From: JAQGMV01 sp963828715
GTDB taxonomy: Bacteria > Pseudomonadota > Gammaproteobacteria > Burkholderiales > SG8-41
Direction of reading: 5' to 3'
Length of the DNA stretch: 64,000 nucleotides
NCBI GenBank assembly: GCA_963828715.1
Contig: CAWHFX010000009.1
Location: 124,001 to 188,000 of the forward strand
The notes under the pieces were generated by a model. It searched no databases, was not told the DNA's origin, and worked only from the letters and a program-made list of their open reading frames with translations. This document shows, piece after piece, positions 9,357 to 18,363 of the stretch. The position numbers and the translations under genes were made by a program. Position 1 is the stretch's first letter. Each line of letters opens with the position of its first letter.

Positions 9357-9592
9357 CTTGTTCGCTTTTCACGGCAGGGGTCCTCACTCCGGCACGAGGC
9401 CGGGCGCGCTGGAGCGTCGGCCGCAACCGCCCGCCTCGCCACCGACTTTACAGAGTCTGTAGCGCGCGCGGTCAGCACGCTTCAAAATGTGTGTTAACGC
9501 CGCAGTTGAAAGTTGCCCGCGGCGCCGCTACTGCCGGGGGAATCACGCTGCCCGCGCAGTTCGCATTGCCGCCAGGCGGCCGAAATCGCGGA

Positions 9593-9988
9593 CTAAGCGG
9601 GTTTCCAGCCCTGCTGCTTCGGATAGTCGTCGATGACCTTCTGCGCCGTGCGCAGCGATGCATTGGTGCGCGGGTAGCCGATATAAGGGCCACACATCGT
9701 CAGCACTTCGATGATCTCCTCCCGGGTGGCGCCGTAGTTGAGCGCGCCCCGCACCTGCCGCTCGACAGCCTCGTATTCGCCCTGCGCTGCGCAGACGGCG
9801 ATCAGAATGAGCTCCTTGATCTTGATGTCGACGAGCGGCTGAGCCCATAAAGTGCCGTAGCAATATTCGAAAATCGCGCGGCCCTGCACGGGCGATATCT
9901 CTCCCAGCCCATCGATGCGTTTCAGCCCTTCGCTGCCCAGCGCCTTGCCTGCGATCTTTCGGCCCTGCTCGTAACGTTCGTCACTCAC
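9593..9988 (-). CDS. Carboxymuconolactone decarboxylase family protein
   Basis: A 131-residue CMD-fold protein (all-helical, usually a homohexamer). Recognisable family segments are LGEISPVQGRAIFEYCYGTLW, LILIAVCAAQGEYEAVERQVRG split around the core helix pair, and the closing GATREEIIEVLTMCGPYIGY. The CxxC pair of AhpD-type reductases is absent, so it is closer to the PcaC/decarboxylase-like branch than to alkyl-hydroperoxide reductases. It lies 236 nt upstream of the CoA-transferase/Bug operon and points the same way. No other protocatechuate-pathway gene is nearby, so the substrate is open. Confidence 0.85.
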   Translation of the reverse strand: MSDERYEQGRKIAGKALGSEGLKRIDGLGEISPVQGRAIFEYCYGTLWAQPLVDIKIKELILIAVCAAQGEYEAVERQVRGALNYGATREEIIEVLTMCGPYIGYPRTNASLRTAQKVIDDYPKQQGWKPA

Positions 9989-10172
9989 GTCGTTCTCCTC
10001 TTCGGGTGGATCGGCAATGCATGCGATCGATGCCTACGTTACCGACGTTCGGCGAAGCAAACGCGCGGTCGTTGACACTCGGAAGCGCGTAATCCTACGA
10101 TGACTCGCCCGGTGCCGCGAGCGCGGCGCATATCATCGCTACGAAAACAAGCGCGACAACCTACAGGATCGG

Positions 10173-11024
10173 ATGATGCAGGATTCGTCAGTAGCACCGC
10201 GGCGCCGACGGCTGCTCAAGTCGGGCGCACTGTCCGTAGCGCTCGCAGCTGCGGGATCGCCTCGCGCCGAAGCGGCGGCTGCGGCGCGACCCGACCGCGC
10301 GCTTTGGATCAGCTGGTACGATCTACCCGAAGACGGCCGGGAGCGTTACCTTGCCTGGCTGCACGGGCGCTTCATCCCGATGATCACGAAACAGGCGGGT
10401 GTCATCACGGCTGCGCACTACGCCACCGTGGAAAGATCGAACGTGCGCACGATCCGCCGCGACGATGCCAAAGACGCGCGTCTGGATCCGAGCGTTCCAG
10501 GGGGCAATCGTTACATCCTGATCGTGGCCGCGGAGCACGCCAATATTTTCGGGAACGCGCTGCCGCTCGTGCAGCGGCTGGGCTTGTCGCAGGACGACGC
10601 GAAGATGCTCGCGCTGAAGGCGGGCGAACGCGTCAACATCATGGTCGAGGCCGCGCGCGTGGACGGGCCCGAAACGCCCGCCGGCACGGACGCTGTCTCG
10701 TTCTCGCCGTGTATTCAGCTCGGCAGCTTCAATTGTGCATACGAGGACCAGGACGAGGTCCTCGCGTGGTACGCGCAATCACGCATGCCGGCGATGGCGA
10801 CGCTCCCCGGCAGCGTCAGGACCCGCCTCCTGGCATCGGTGTCAGGCTGGGCCAAGCAGGCGATCCTTTATGAGTTCACCTCGTTGCAGGCACGCAATAC
10901 GCATTACCTCCGGCTCGAAGACGGCAAGCCGGACATGAAGGCATGGTCCGATCGAATCGTGCCCAAGCTCATCCATGCGCCCGGTTCGTCCAATCTGGCG
11001 CAGAGGATCTGGCCGGCCGTCTGA
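10173..11024 (+). CDS. Exported protein of unknown function (Tat-like leader)
   Basis: A 283-residue protein. Residues 1-~36 look like a twin-arginine leader: RRRRLLKSG, a hydrophobic stretch SVALAAAG, then an Ala-rich cleavage region. The body has two halves with similar features (WISWYDLPEDGRERYLAWLH near the start; VLAWYAQSRMPAM in the second half), reminiscent of a tandem dimeric alpha/beta barrel such as EthD-like proteins. That is inference from pattern only. No catalytic motif is recognised. It is followed 83 nt later by an exporter gene on the same strand and lies on the opposite strand from the CMD gene. Confidence 0.7.
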   Translation: MMQDSSVAPRRRRLLKSGALSVALAAAGSPRAEAAAAARPDRALWISWYDLPEDGRERYLAWLHGRFIPMITKQAGVITAAHYATVERSNVRTIRRDDAKDARLDPSVPGGNRYILIVAAEHANIFGNALPLVQRLGLSQDDAKMLALKAGERVNIMVEAARVDGPETPAGTDAVSFSPCIQLGSFNCAYEDQDEVLAWYAQSRMPAMATLPGSVRTRLLASVSGWAKQAILYEFTSLQARNTHYLRLEDGKPDMKAWSDRIVPKLIHAPGSSNLAQRIWPAV

Positions 11025-11107
11025 AGCCGGTAGCCGGCGGCGGCTTCGACCGACGCGATGCCGCATTCGAGGCGCGCGATGCCGTATTCGACTAACCTGC
11101 CCCTTAC

Positions 11108-12586
11108 GTGAACGACGAAGCCAAGCCAGCCGCCGCCCCAGCGCATACGAGAAAAGTAACGCGCGAAGAGTTCCTGAACCTCTTCGTCGCGGTCATGATG
11201 CCGATGTTCCTGGCAGCCATCGACCAGACGCTGCTTGCGACGGCGACCCCGGTTATCGCCGCAAATTTCGGCGGCCTTCGCGACAGCTCGTGGATCGTGG
11301 TGGCGTACTTGCTCGCAGCGGCGGTGATCGTGCCGCTGTACGGCCGCCTCGGCGATCGTCGCGGCAAGCGCGGGATGCTGCTCGTCGCACTCGCGGTGTT
11401 CGCGCTCGGCTCGGTGATCTCCGGCTCCGCGCAGACGATGACGCAGCTGATCCTCGGCCGCGTCGTGCAGGGGCTTGGCGGCGGCGGGCTGATGATGCTG
11501 TCCCATGCGCTCATCGGCGAGCTCGTCCCGCCGGTCGAGCGCATCCGGTTTCAGGGCTATTTCGCGCTCATGTTCTCGACGGCGAGTATCAGCGGTCCGG
11601 TGGTCGGCGGCGTCGTCGTTCAGCACATCAGCTGGCGGTGGCTCTTCCTCGTGAACCTGCCGCTCATCGCGTTTGCGGCGTGGCGTCTGATGAAACTGCC
11701 GCCCGGCGAGAAACATCCGCAGCGCGGCGCCACCGCCGACATCGCCGGGCACCTGCTGTTTGCAATCGGAGCACTGAGCCTGCTCTTCTGGCTGACCTCG
11801 GCCGGTCACCGGTTCCCGTGGTTTTCAACGATCAGCATGGCGCTTGCGGTAACCGCAATCTCTTCGATCGCGATCCTCTGGTGGCACGAGAACCGGCACG
11901 CCTCACCGTTTCTTCCGGTGGAGCTTCTTCACGACAAGACGTTGCGGCTTTCCTCGGTGCTGGTCGTCCTCTTCGCCGCTTCGATGTTCGCACTCATTTT
12001 CTTTCTGCCGATCTACCTGCAGCTCGGCCATCGAGTGGATCCCCAGACCTCGGGCCTTCTGCTCCTGCCCGTCACGGCCGGTCAGGTGATCTCGGCAGTG
12101 CTCGTTTCGCGCATCCTGAGGCGCACCGGAGATCCGTATCCGCTGCCGCTCGCCGGAATGGCGCTCACATGCGCGGGTTTCGTGTTGCTCGCGGTGCTGC
12201 CGCCGAGTCTCTGGGTCGTGATCGTCCTCGGGTTCCTGTCGGGAATGGGACTCGGCAGCGTGATGCCCGTTACGCAGATGGTGGTGCAGACCGTCGCCGG
12301 GCGCTCGAGACTCGGCGCGGCGATGGCGAACCTCTCGCTCGCCCGGTCGACCGGTGGCGCCGCGGGAACGGCCTTGATGGGCGCGGTCGTGTTCGGACTG
12401 ATTCCCGATGTCGATCGCCAATCGCTGATCCAGCAGGCACAGAGCGGCGGCGCGGCACGCATCATCGCGGCATTCCATCATGCGTTCCTGGCCGCGGCCG
12501 GGGTCGCGGCGCTCGGCGCCTTCACTGCGAGCCGCATGCCGCGCAGAAAGCTGTGGGGGCCATCCGCCAGCATGGAGAAGGAGTGA
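11108..12586 (+). CDS. MFS exporter, DHA2 (EmrB/QacA) family
   Basis: A 492-residue major-facilitator drug/H+ antiporter with about fourteen membrane segments, as in the DHA2 family. After a short cytoplasmic N-terminus the first helix carries MFLAAIDQTLLATATPVIA. Motif A is seen as GRLGDRRGKRG and the antiporter motif C as SISGPVVGG. It starts at a GTG (11108-11110); no better start is available before helix 1. It probably exports lipophilic toxins or pathway intermediates. EmrA and TolC partners are not encoded beside it, so it may work alone. Confidence 0.92.
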   Translation: MNDEAKPAAAPAHTRKVTREEFLNLFVAVMMPMFLAAIDQTLLATATPVIAANFGGLRDSSWIVVAYLLAAAVIVPLYGRLGDRRGKRGMLLVALAVFALGSVISGSAQTMTQLILGRVVQGLGGGGLMMLSHALIGELVPPVERIRFQGYFALMFSTASISGPVVGGVVVQHISWRWLFLVNLPLIAFAAWRLMKLPPGEKHPQRGATADIAGHLLFAIGALSLLFWLTSAGHRFPWFSTISMALAVTAISSIAILWWHENRHASPFLPVELLHDKTLRLSSVLVVLFAASMFALIFFLPIYLQLGHRVDPQTSGLLLLPVTAGQVISAVLVSRILRRTGDPYPLPLAGMALTCAGFVLLAVLPPSLWVVIVLGFLSGMGLGSVMPVTQMVVQTVAGRSRLGAAMANLSLARSTGGAAGTALMGAVVFGLIPDVDRQSLIQQAQSGGAARIIAAFHHAFLAAAGVAALGAFTASRMPRRKLWGPSASMEKE

Positions 12587-12674
12587 TCGGGCTGAATAGC
12601 CTTCAGAGTAGATCAGCGACGCTCGCGCTGGCGTGTCCCAGTCGTCACCCCGTCACCTTCACGCGTTCACGCCT

Positions 12675-13310
12675 TCACCGCTTCACGAGCACGTTCTCTT
12701 CGCTTTCCAGAATCTTCCTGACCTTCGGGCGCGCAAGCATGCGATCTTTCCACTGCGTGTAGGCCGAGAGTTGCGTCATCTGCAAGCCCGCACGCACGCC
12801 CCAGCCGTAGAACACGAGCGCATAGCCATCGACGTAACTGAACTCGCTTCCCATGATCCACTGCTTACCCTGCAGCAACGAGTCGATTTCGCAGAGCCCG
12901 TCCCAGAAGGTCTTCGTCCCCTTCTCCTTGACGCTCGCCTTGCACTCGTCGCCGTCGACCCAGCGCTCGGGCCTGATCGTGTGCGTGTAGGCCGGATGCA
13001 CCGTGTTCGAGAACCATGCCATCAGGGAAATCGCGCGCGCTTCTTCGAGCGGAGCGGAAGGCATCAGCTTCTTCGCGGGATACCGCCGGTTGAGGTACGT
13101 CAGGATCGCCGTGTTCTCGACCAGGATCTGGCCGTCGTCGACCTGCAGCGCCGGCACCTTGCCGCGCGGGTTGATCTTGAGGTACGCCTCGGTCCTGTGC
13201 TCACCCTTCCCGAGCAGCGTCGGCTGCTCCTCGTAAGGCTCGCCGCATTCCTCGAGTCCGATGTGCGAGGCCATCGAACACGCACCGGGACTGAAAAAGA
13301 GCTTCATCAT
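12675..13310 (-). CDS. Glutathione S-transferase, beta-class-like
   Basis: A 211-residue GST. The N-terminal motif LFFSPGACSMASHIGLEE carries a Cys at residue 11, the position of the catalytic Cys10 in bacterial beta-class enzymes. NPRGKVPALQVDDG supplies the cis-proline, and ENTAILTYLNRRYP the gamma-glutamyl site. The helical domain follows from ~90. Two adjacent ATGs start the gene. It lies 12 nt downstream of the flavin-dependent oxidase gene and is probably co-transcribed with it. GSTs of this class handle electrophiles or act as thiol transferases; the substrate here is unknown. Confidence 0.9.
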   Translation of the reverse strand: MMKLFFSPGACSMASHIGLEECGEPYEEQPTLLGKGEHRTEAYLKINPRGKVPALQVDDGQILVENTAILTYLNRRYPAKKLMPSAPLEEARAISLMAWFSNTVHPAYTHTIRPERWVDGDECKASVKEKGTKTFWDGLCEIDSLLQGKQWIMGSEFSYVDGYALVFYGWGVRAGLQMTQLSAYTQWKDRMLARPKVRKILESEENVLVKR

Positions 13311-13322
13311 GATCTGTCTCCT

Positions 13323-14621
13323 TTAAAACTCACCGCGTGACGGCACCAGAAAATCCCGCTTCATTTCGGACGGGCTGTTGATGCCGAGCATCGCCATGTT
13401 GCGGGAGATCTCTTCGCGCAGCAGCGCCACCGCGTGCCGCACGCCGTCCTCGCCGCCGATCGAAGCTGCGTAGAGAAACGGCCTGCCGATGAAAACGAAG
13501 TGCGCGCCCAGTGCGAGCGCCTTGAGCACGTCGGTCCCGCGCCGCACGCCACTGTCCATCAACACCGCCATGTTGCCCGCTTCGCTGACAACGCCCGGCA
13601 ATGCGCGCAGCGGCGCGATGGTGCCGTCGAGCTGGCGTCCGCCGTGATTGGAAACGAGCACGCCGTCAACGCCGCTTTCACGCGCGATGCGCACGTCCGC
13701 CGGGGCGAGTATCCCCTTGATGACGAGCTTGCCCTTCCAGATCCGCCGCATGAGCTCGAGATGCTCCCAGGAGAGACCATCGCGCGGGTGCCGCGGGCGC
13801 TCCAGGTTGCTCGACAGGACCGGAATGCGCTCGAACCCCATGTTCTCGAGATGCGGCATGCCGTGCTTCGCCACCGTCCGCAGGAAGTTGCCGAACAGCC
13901 ATGCCGGGCGGGTAATGCAGTCCCATGCCAGGCGCGGCGTCGGTTTGAGCGGCGAGCTGTAGCCGTTACGCACATTGTTCTCGCGATTGGACGCCACCTG
14001 CACGTCGACCGTCAGCGCGAGCGTGTCGAAACCCGCGTCCTGCGCGCGATGCACGAGCGGTGTGATGACGCTCGGATCGCCGGGCAGGTACGCCTGGAAC
14101 CACGCGGTGCGGCCCACTTCCTTCACGCGCTCGAGCTTCGTCAGCGACGCGCCGCTCTGGATCATCGGCATGTTGAGATCCGCGGCGACCTTCGCCAGCA
14201 CCAGGTCGCCTTCGTAGGCCGCGAGCGAAGTCCCACCCATCGGCGGAAAGCCGAACGGCAGATCATAGGTGCGGCCGAAGAGGGTCGTCTTCTGCGAGCG
14301 GCCACGCGTGTTCACGAGGACGCGCGGCATGAAGTGATATTCGTCGAACGCGGTGCGGTTGCCGCGCAGCGAAGCGTTCGTCTCCACTGCGCCCGAGATG
14401 TAGCCGAAGATCGGCCGCGGCAGGTAGCGCCGCGCCGGTTCTTCGAAATCCTCGAGCGAGAGCAGATGCTGCCAGGCGCCCGGCGCGTTTCTGCCAAAAC
14501 GTTCGCGCGCGGCGGCGGGCCGTGTCGTAATCTGGTCTCCCTGGGCGACGGTGCTGAGATCCTGTTGAGTAGTAGACATGTCCTTTGGCGGAATAGGCTC
14601 GATGAAGCGCGACGTGCGCAT
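13323..14621 (-). CDS. FMN-dependent alpha-hydroxy acid oxidase/dehydrogenase (LldD-like)
   Basis: Belongs to the flavin family that includes L-lactate dehydrogenase LldD, glycolate oxidase and mandelate dehydrogenase: oxidation of an L-2-hydroxy acid to the keto acid. Visible elements are the N-terminal FGYISGAVETNASLR, the FMN-binding FGFPPMGGTSLAAYEGD, the Lys region GKLVIKGI and the catalytic His/Arg motif SNHGGRQLDG, with DSGVRRGTDVLKALALGA closing the phosphate site. The ORF is 432 residues from 14621; an ATG at 14577-14579 would give 418. AAAGGA lies too close to the second to settle the choice. It is divergent from a Bug-protein gene that may supply its substrate. Confidence 0.92.
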   Translation of the reverse strand: MRTSRFIEPIPPKDMSTTQQDLSTVAQGDQITTRPAAARERFGRNAPGAWQHLLSLEDFEEPARRYLPRPIFGYISGAVETNASLRGNRTAFDEYHFMPRVLVNTRGRSQKTTLFGRTYDLPFGFPPMGGTSLAAYEGDLVLAKVAADLNMPMIQSGASLTKLERVKEVGRTAWFQAYLPGDPSVITPLVHRAQDAGFDTLALTVDVQVASNRENNVRNGYSSPLKPTPRLAWDCITRPAWLFGNFLRTVAKHGMPHLENMGFERIPVLSSNLERPRHPRDGLSWEHLELMRRIWKGKLVIKGILAPADVRIARESGVDGVLVSNHGGRQLDGTIAPLRALPGVVSEAGNMAVLMDSGVRRGTDVLKALALGAHFVFIGRPFLYAASIGGEDGVRHAVALLREEISRNMAMLGINSPSEMKRDFLVPSRGEF

Positions 14622-14678
14622 TTTCGCGGAGAATAACAGGCTTTGTATACTTGCCCTGCTTCACGAGGAGGAGGACTG

Positions 14679-15659
14679 ATGGGGTCGGAGCGCGCCCGTT
14701 ACGCATTCTGGACGCTTGCTTGCATGCTGGCGGTCCCGCCGCACGCCACTGCACAGCAAAACTACCCCGTCAAGCCGATACGGCTCGTCGTCCCGCTCGC
14801 GCCGGGCGGACCGAGTGACATTCTCGCGCGCTCGATGTCGCAGGCGATTTCGCCGAGCCTGGGACAGTCGGTGGTCGTGGACAACCGCACCGGTGCAGGC
14901 GGCACCATCGGCACCGATATCGCCGCCAAGTCGCCGCCGGACGGCTACACGATGCTCCTGATCGCGCTCGCGACGTATACGATCAACGCCAACCTCTACC
15001 CCAGGCTGCCGTACGACTCGCGCAAAGACCTCGCGCCGGTGATCATCCTCGCCGGTGCGCCGTACGTGTTCACGACGCATCCGTCTCTTCCGATCAAGAC
15101 ATTGAAGGATCTCGTCGCGCTTGCGAAGGCGCGGCCGAACGAGCTCAACTACGGCTCCGGCGGCACCGGCACCGGGCCGCAGATGGCGTTCGAGCTGTTC
15201 AAGCTGAAGACCGGCATCCAGATCGTGCACATACCGTATAAAGGCACCGGGCCCGCGCTGACCGAGCACATGGCGGGACAGACGCAGGTCGGTCTCTACA
15301 ACATGATCGCCGCATTGCCGGTCGTGCAGTCGGGACGTCTGCGCGCGCTCGCCGTGAGCGGCGCGAAGCGCCAGCCGACGCTGCCGCAGATGCCCACGCT
15401 GACGGAACTGGGCATCGAAGGCTTCGACGAAGTCGGCGGACACATGATTCTCGTGCCAGCGGCCACGCCCAAAGCGATCGTGGACCGCCTCTATCGCGAG
15501 TTTGCGAAAGCGTTGCAATCCCCGGACGTGCTCGCGAAATTGAAGAGCGAGGGAGCGGAGGTCTTCGCCACACCGCCTGACGAGGCCGCCGCGACGATCC
15601 ACAAAGAGCTCGACAAATGGGGCGAGGTCATCAGAAAAACAGGCATCAAGGCGGAATGA
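14679..15659 (+). CDS. Bug/TctC family solute-binding protein
   Basis: A 326-residue periplasmic binding protein starting at the ATG 14679-14681, 5-6 nt after a strong GAGGAGGAG. It has a signal peptide to about residue 25 (ATAQQNYPVKPIR). Bug motifs VVPLAPGGPSDILARS, VVDNRTGAGGTIGTD, NELNYGSGGTGTG and VHIPYKGTG are all present. It is divergent from the LldD-like gene. A TATACT at 14646-14651 is a possible -10 box, without a convincing -35. It is the first gene of a rightward series leading to the metallo-hydrolase and the UGSC selenoprotein. Confidence 0.9.
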   Translation: MGSERARYAFWTLACMLAVPPHATAQQNYPVKPIRLVVPLAPGGPSDILARSMSQAISPSLGQSVVVDNRTGAGGTIGTDIAAKSPPDGYTMLLIALATYTINANLYPRLPYDSRKDLAPVIILAGAPYVFTTHPSLPIKTLKDLVALAKARPNELNYGSGGTGTGPQMAFELFKLKTGIQIVHIPYKGTGPALTEHMAGQTQVGLYNMIAALPVVQSGRLRALAVSGAKRQPTLPQMPTLTELGIEGFDEVGGHMILVPAATPKAIVDRLYREFAKALQSPDVLAKLKSEGAEVFATPPDEAAATIHKELDKWGEVIRKTGIKAE

Positions 15660-15737
15660 TCGGAGGTCACAGCATGTAATCGTCGTAAGCAGGTCGCCAG
15701 ATCGCGAGCTGCCAGTCACTCACACGGAGGCGAACCC

Positions 15738-16625
15738 ATGAAGAAAATAACGGCCGCGCTGTTTGCACTCGTACTCACCGCCTGCGCGAGTTCCGTGCAC
15801 GCGCAGACGCAGAAACCCGCACCGTTCGAGACGAAGAAGGTGGATGGCACGGACAACGTTTACATCTTCCGCTTCGGCGGCGCCCAGTCGATGTTCATCG
15901 TGACCTCGGCAGGCGTCATCGCGACAGACCCGATCTCCTACGCGAACCGGAAAGCCTCGCAGGTTTATCTCGACGAGATCAGGAAGGTCACCGATCAGCC
16001 GGTCAAGTACGTGATCTACAGCCATCACCACTTCGATCACATCGCAGGCGGCAAGCCGTTCAAGGACGCCGGCGCGACGTTCGTCGCGCACAAGATTGCG
16101 AAGACGCGACTCGAAGGCCTGAAAGATCCCTACACGATCATTCCGGACGAAACCGTCGACACTAGCCGAACGATCAAGCTCGGCGATACGGAGGTCGAGC
16201 TCACGTATCTCGGCTTGAATCATTCCGACAGCACGCTCGTCATGCGTCTGCCGCGCGAGAAGATCCTGTTCGCCGTCGACATCGCGCCAGTCGGCGCGTT
16301 CCCGGGCCGCGGGATGATCGACTCCTATCCGGTCGAATGGGAAGACACGCTGCGCAAAGTCATCGCGATGGATTGGGACCGCCTGATACCGGGCCATCCC
16401 GGAGCGCCCGACGGCCGCCTCGGAACGAAGCAGGACGTAAAGGACCAGCTTGCGCTCCTGCAGGAAGCCTCGGGCGAGATTCAGGCCGCGGCGCGCGACA
16501 GCAAATGCTGGGAACCGGCCGAGAAAGAGTACAAAATGCCAAAATACGAGAAGTGGCCTGGCTATGAAGTAGGCCTCCCGATGCTGGTACGCCGCTACTG
16601 CGGCCTGTGGGGACGAGGCACGTAA
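15738..16625 (+). CDS. Exported metallo-beta-lactamase fold hydrolase
   Basis: A 295-residue MBL-fold enzyme with a signal sequence. The cleavage site is either the lipobox LTAC (Cys16) or the later VHAQ site. The metal site is complete: HHHFDH at 96-101 supplies the HxHxDH motif, with His162 (LNHSDST), Asp181 (FAVDIAP) and His220 (IPGHPG). The overall pattern, including VIATDPISYANRKA, resembles the quinoprotein-relay-type MBL proteins and other broad hydrolases. GGAGG precedes the ATG. It is 78 nt after the Bug gene and 10 nt before the next gene, so it is co-transcribed with the UGSC locus. Confidence 0.9.
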   Translation: MKKITAALFALVLTACASSVHAQTQKPAPFETKKVDGTDNVYIFRFGGAQSMFIVTSAGVIATDPISYANRKASQVYLDEIRKVTDQPVKYVIYSHHHFDHIAGGKPFKDAGATFVAHKIAKTRLEGLKDPYTIIPDETVDTSRTIKLGDTEVELTYLGLNHSDSTLVMRLPREKILFAVDIAPVGAFPGRGMIDSYPVEWEDTLRKVIAMDWDRLIPGHPGAPDGRLGTKQDVKDQLALLQEASGEIQAAARDSKCWEPAEKEYKMPKYEKWPGYEVGLPMLVRRYCGLWGRGT

Positions 16626-16635
16626 GGAGAGTGCA

Positions 16636-17679
16636 ATGGCAATGGAATTGAAATCGCGGCGGCACACGGTCAACGATCTCGGCAGCGCGATCGAGCTCTG
16701 CTACACGAACGGCTGGAGCGACGGTCTGCCGGTCATACCACCCACGCCCGAACGCGTCACCGCGATGCTCGAGGCTGGCGGAGTACCGCCGGAAAAGCAG
16801 ATGGCGTTCATCGAGAACCGCCAGGTTTCCGTGACGGCCGAAAAGGTTGCCATCAACGCGGTCATGGCAGGATGCAAGCCCGAGTACATGCCGGTTCTGC
16901 TGGCAGCCGTGGAAGCACTCGGCGATCCGCTGTACGGATATCACGGCCCGGCAACGAGTACGGGCGGTTCAGCCGTGTTCATGCTCATCAATGGTCCGAT
17001 CGCACGCGAGATCGGCGTCAATAGTGGCGACAACCTGTTCGGGCCCGGCTGGCGCGCCAACGCGACGATCGGACGCGCGGTGCGGCTCGTGATGCGCAAT
17101 GTGATCGGAACCCTGCCGGGAGAGCTCGACCGCAGCTCGCTCGGGCACGGTGGCAGGTACTCGTACTGCATCGCGGAAAACGAAGTCGACAGCCCGTGGC
17201 CACCGTTTCATACGACGCGCGGTTTTCGTGCCGACCAGAACGCGGTTACGATCTTCGCCGCGCTCGCGCCGCACCAGTATTCGAACCAGCTCAGCGCAAC
17301 GCCCGAGGGCATACTTGAAACCGCCTGTGCGCACATGAAGGTGTCGGGCGGCTCGGGGCGTCAGCCTCAATACGCCATGGTCTTCCCGGCGGAGCACCAG
17401 GCCACGATGAAGAAGGCTGGCTGGACGCGCGAACAGGTGCAACAGTACGTCTACGAGCATTCGAAGATCTCGATGGCGGACCTGATGCGGTATCACATGA
17501 AGCCGGGCGAACCTACGAGCGAGGACGAGAAGACGATGTATGCCCTCGTGGAAACGCCGAGTGATCTGCTCGTGATCGCCGCCGGCGGCGCGGCCGGAGT
17601 GCAGTCGGCGTACATCCCCGGCTGGGGCGGCAAGAACGGTTCGCAGAGCGTCACCAAGGAGATTCGTGTAAACCGGTGA
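16636..17679 (+). CDS. Uncharacterised protein of the UGSC neighbourhood (WSDGLPVIPPT motif)
   Basis: A 347-residue soluble protein with no signal peptide and no recognised fold. Distinctive segments are NGWSDGLPVIPPTPERV near residue 27, VMAGCKPEYMPVLLAAVEAL near 76, GPGWRANATIGRAVRLVMRN near 137 and a C-terminal TPSDLLVIAAGGAAGVQSAY. I recall the DGLPVIPPT and GCKPEYMPV blocks from conserved hypothetical proteins that sit beside UGSC-type genes, but no function is established that I know of. It starts 10 nt after the MBL gene and is followed 106 nt later by the UGSC selenoprotein, so a shared multi-protein enzyme is plausible. Confidence 0.8.
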   Translation: MAMELKSRRHTVNDLGSAIELCYTNGWSDGLPVIPPTPERVTAMLEAGGVPPEKQMAFIENRQVSVTAEKVAINAVMAGCKPEYMPVLLAAVEALGDPLYGYHGPATSTGGSAVFMLINGPIAREIGVNSGDNLFGPGWRANATIGRAVRLVMRNVIGTLPGELDRSSLGHGGRYSYCIAENEVDSPWPPFHTTRGFRADQNAVTIFAALAPHQYSNQLSATPEGILETACAHMKVSGGSGRQPQYAMVFPAEHQATMKKAGWTREQVQQYVYEHSKISMADLMRYHMKPGEPTSEDEKTMYALVETPSDLLVIAAGGAAGVQSAYIPGWGGKNGSQSVTKEIRVNR

Positions 17680-17745
17680 TTCGTGGCTCGTGATTCGTGG
17701 CTCGTGCTTGGTGACGAGTGACGGGTGACGAGCGAACACTCCCTC
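17680..17745. repeat. Short degenerate repeats (GATTCGTGGCTCGT / GTGACGAGT)
   Basis: The gap between the hypothetical gene and the UGSC gene begins with GTGATTCGTGGCTCGT repeated twice, then GTGACGAGT, GTGACGGGT and GTGACGAGC. Similar GTGAC-based runs follow genes at about 24741-24803 and 56068-56083. Function unknown. Confidence 0.5.
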
Positions 17746-17785
17746 GTCCGCGAATTGGGAAGAGGGGCAAACAAAGGAGCACTCT

Positions 17786-18319
17786 ATGAGTATCCAGATA
17801 CTAGATCCAACCACCGAAGTGAATCCGAGACGCATCGCGTACGCGGCACGTCCCGGAACGCTCGAGGGCCTGACGATCGGGCTCGTCGATAACACGAAGC
17901 ACAACTCCGACCAGTTGCTTCTTCGCATCGCCAATATTCTCGAAGAGAAGCATGGCGCAAAGGCGCACATCATCCGCAAGAAGAAGACATCCGGCTCGGC
18001 ACCGCACGAAGAGATCGTCGAGGAGCTCAAGGCGAACTGCGATGTCATTGTCGCAGGCGTAGGCGACTGAGGGTCGTGCTCGTCGGGGAGTGTCCTCGAC
18101 AGTATCGTTTTCGAACAGCACGGCGTTCCGTCCGCTTCGATCATCACGGACGTGTTCCTGGCAACGGGACGCGCCATGGCACGAACCTGGGGATTGAACG
18201 ACTTCCGTTTCCTCACCATGAAACACCCGATCGCGAACCTCACGCCCGAACAGCTCGACGAGCGTGCTGAAACGATCGTTCCGCAGGTCATAGCGCTATT
18301 GAAGGAAGGACAGACTTAA
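17786..18319 (+). CDS. UGSC-family selenoprotein (in-frame TGA read as Sec95)
   Basis: Starts at an ATG with AAAGGAG 7 nt upstream. The frame is open for 94 codons (MSIQILDPTTEVNPRR to CDVIVAGVGD), meets TGA at 18068-18070, and continues in the same frame with GSCSSGSVLDSIVFEQHGVP to a TAA at 18317-18319. The motif around the TGA is GD-U-GSCSSG, the defining U-G-S-C motif of a family known from bacterial and metagenomic selenoproteome surveys, some members having Cys instead of Sec. Protein similarity on both sides makes a real stop unlikely. A hairpin fitting a bacterial SECIS lies at 18082-18100. Total 177 residues with Sec95 and Cys98. The function of the family is unknown; a U-x-x-C pair suggests redox chemistry. 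Confidence 0.88.
18082..18100 (+). promoter_or_regulatory. Bacterial SECIS hairpin for the UGSC gene
   Basis: Eleven nt after the TGA, GTCGGGG (18082-18088) pairs with CCTCGAC (18094-18100), seven pairs including one G-U, around the five-base loop AGTGT. The loop begins 18 nt after the TGA and has GU at positions 2-3. This matches the bacterial SECIS rules: loop 16-37 nt from UGA, small loop, conserved G in the first two loop bases. Confidence 0.78.
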
Positions 18320-18363
18320 CCCGATGGGGCGGCGCTCGCCGCCAGCTCGGGCCTGGCCGCCCA

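Noticed and set aside
9357..9410. PGLVPE-stop on the minus strand as the end of another Bug gene
   Set aside because: Only six residues resemble a Bug C-terminus and nothing upstream does.
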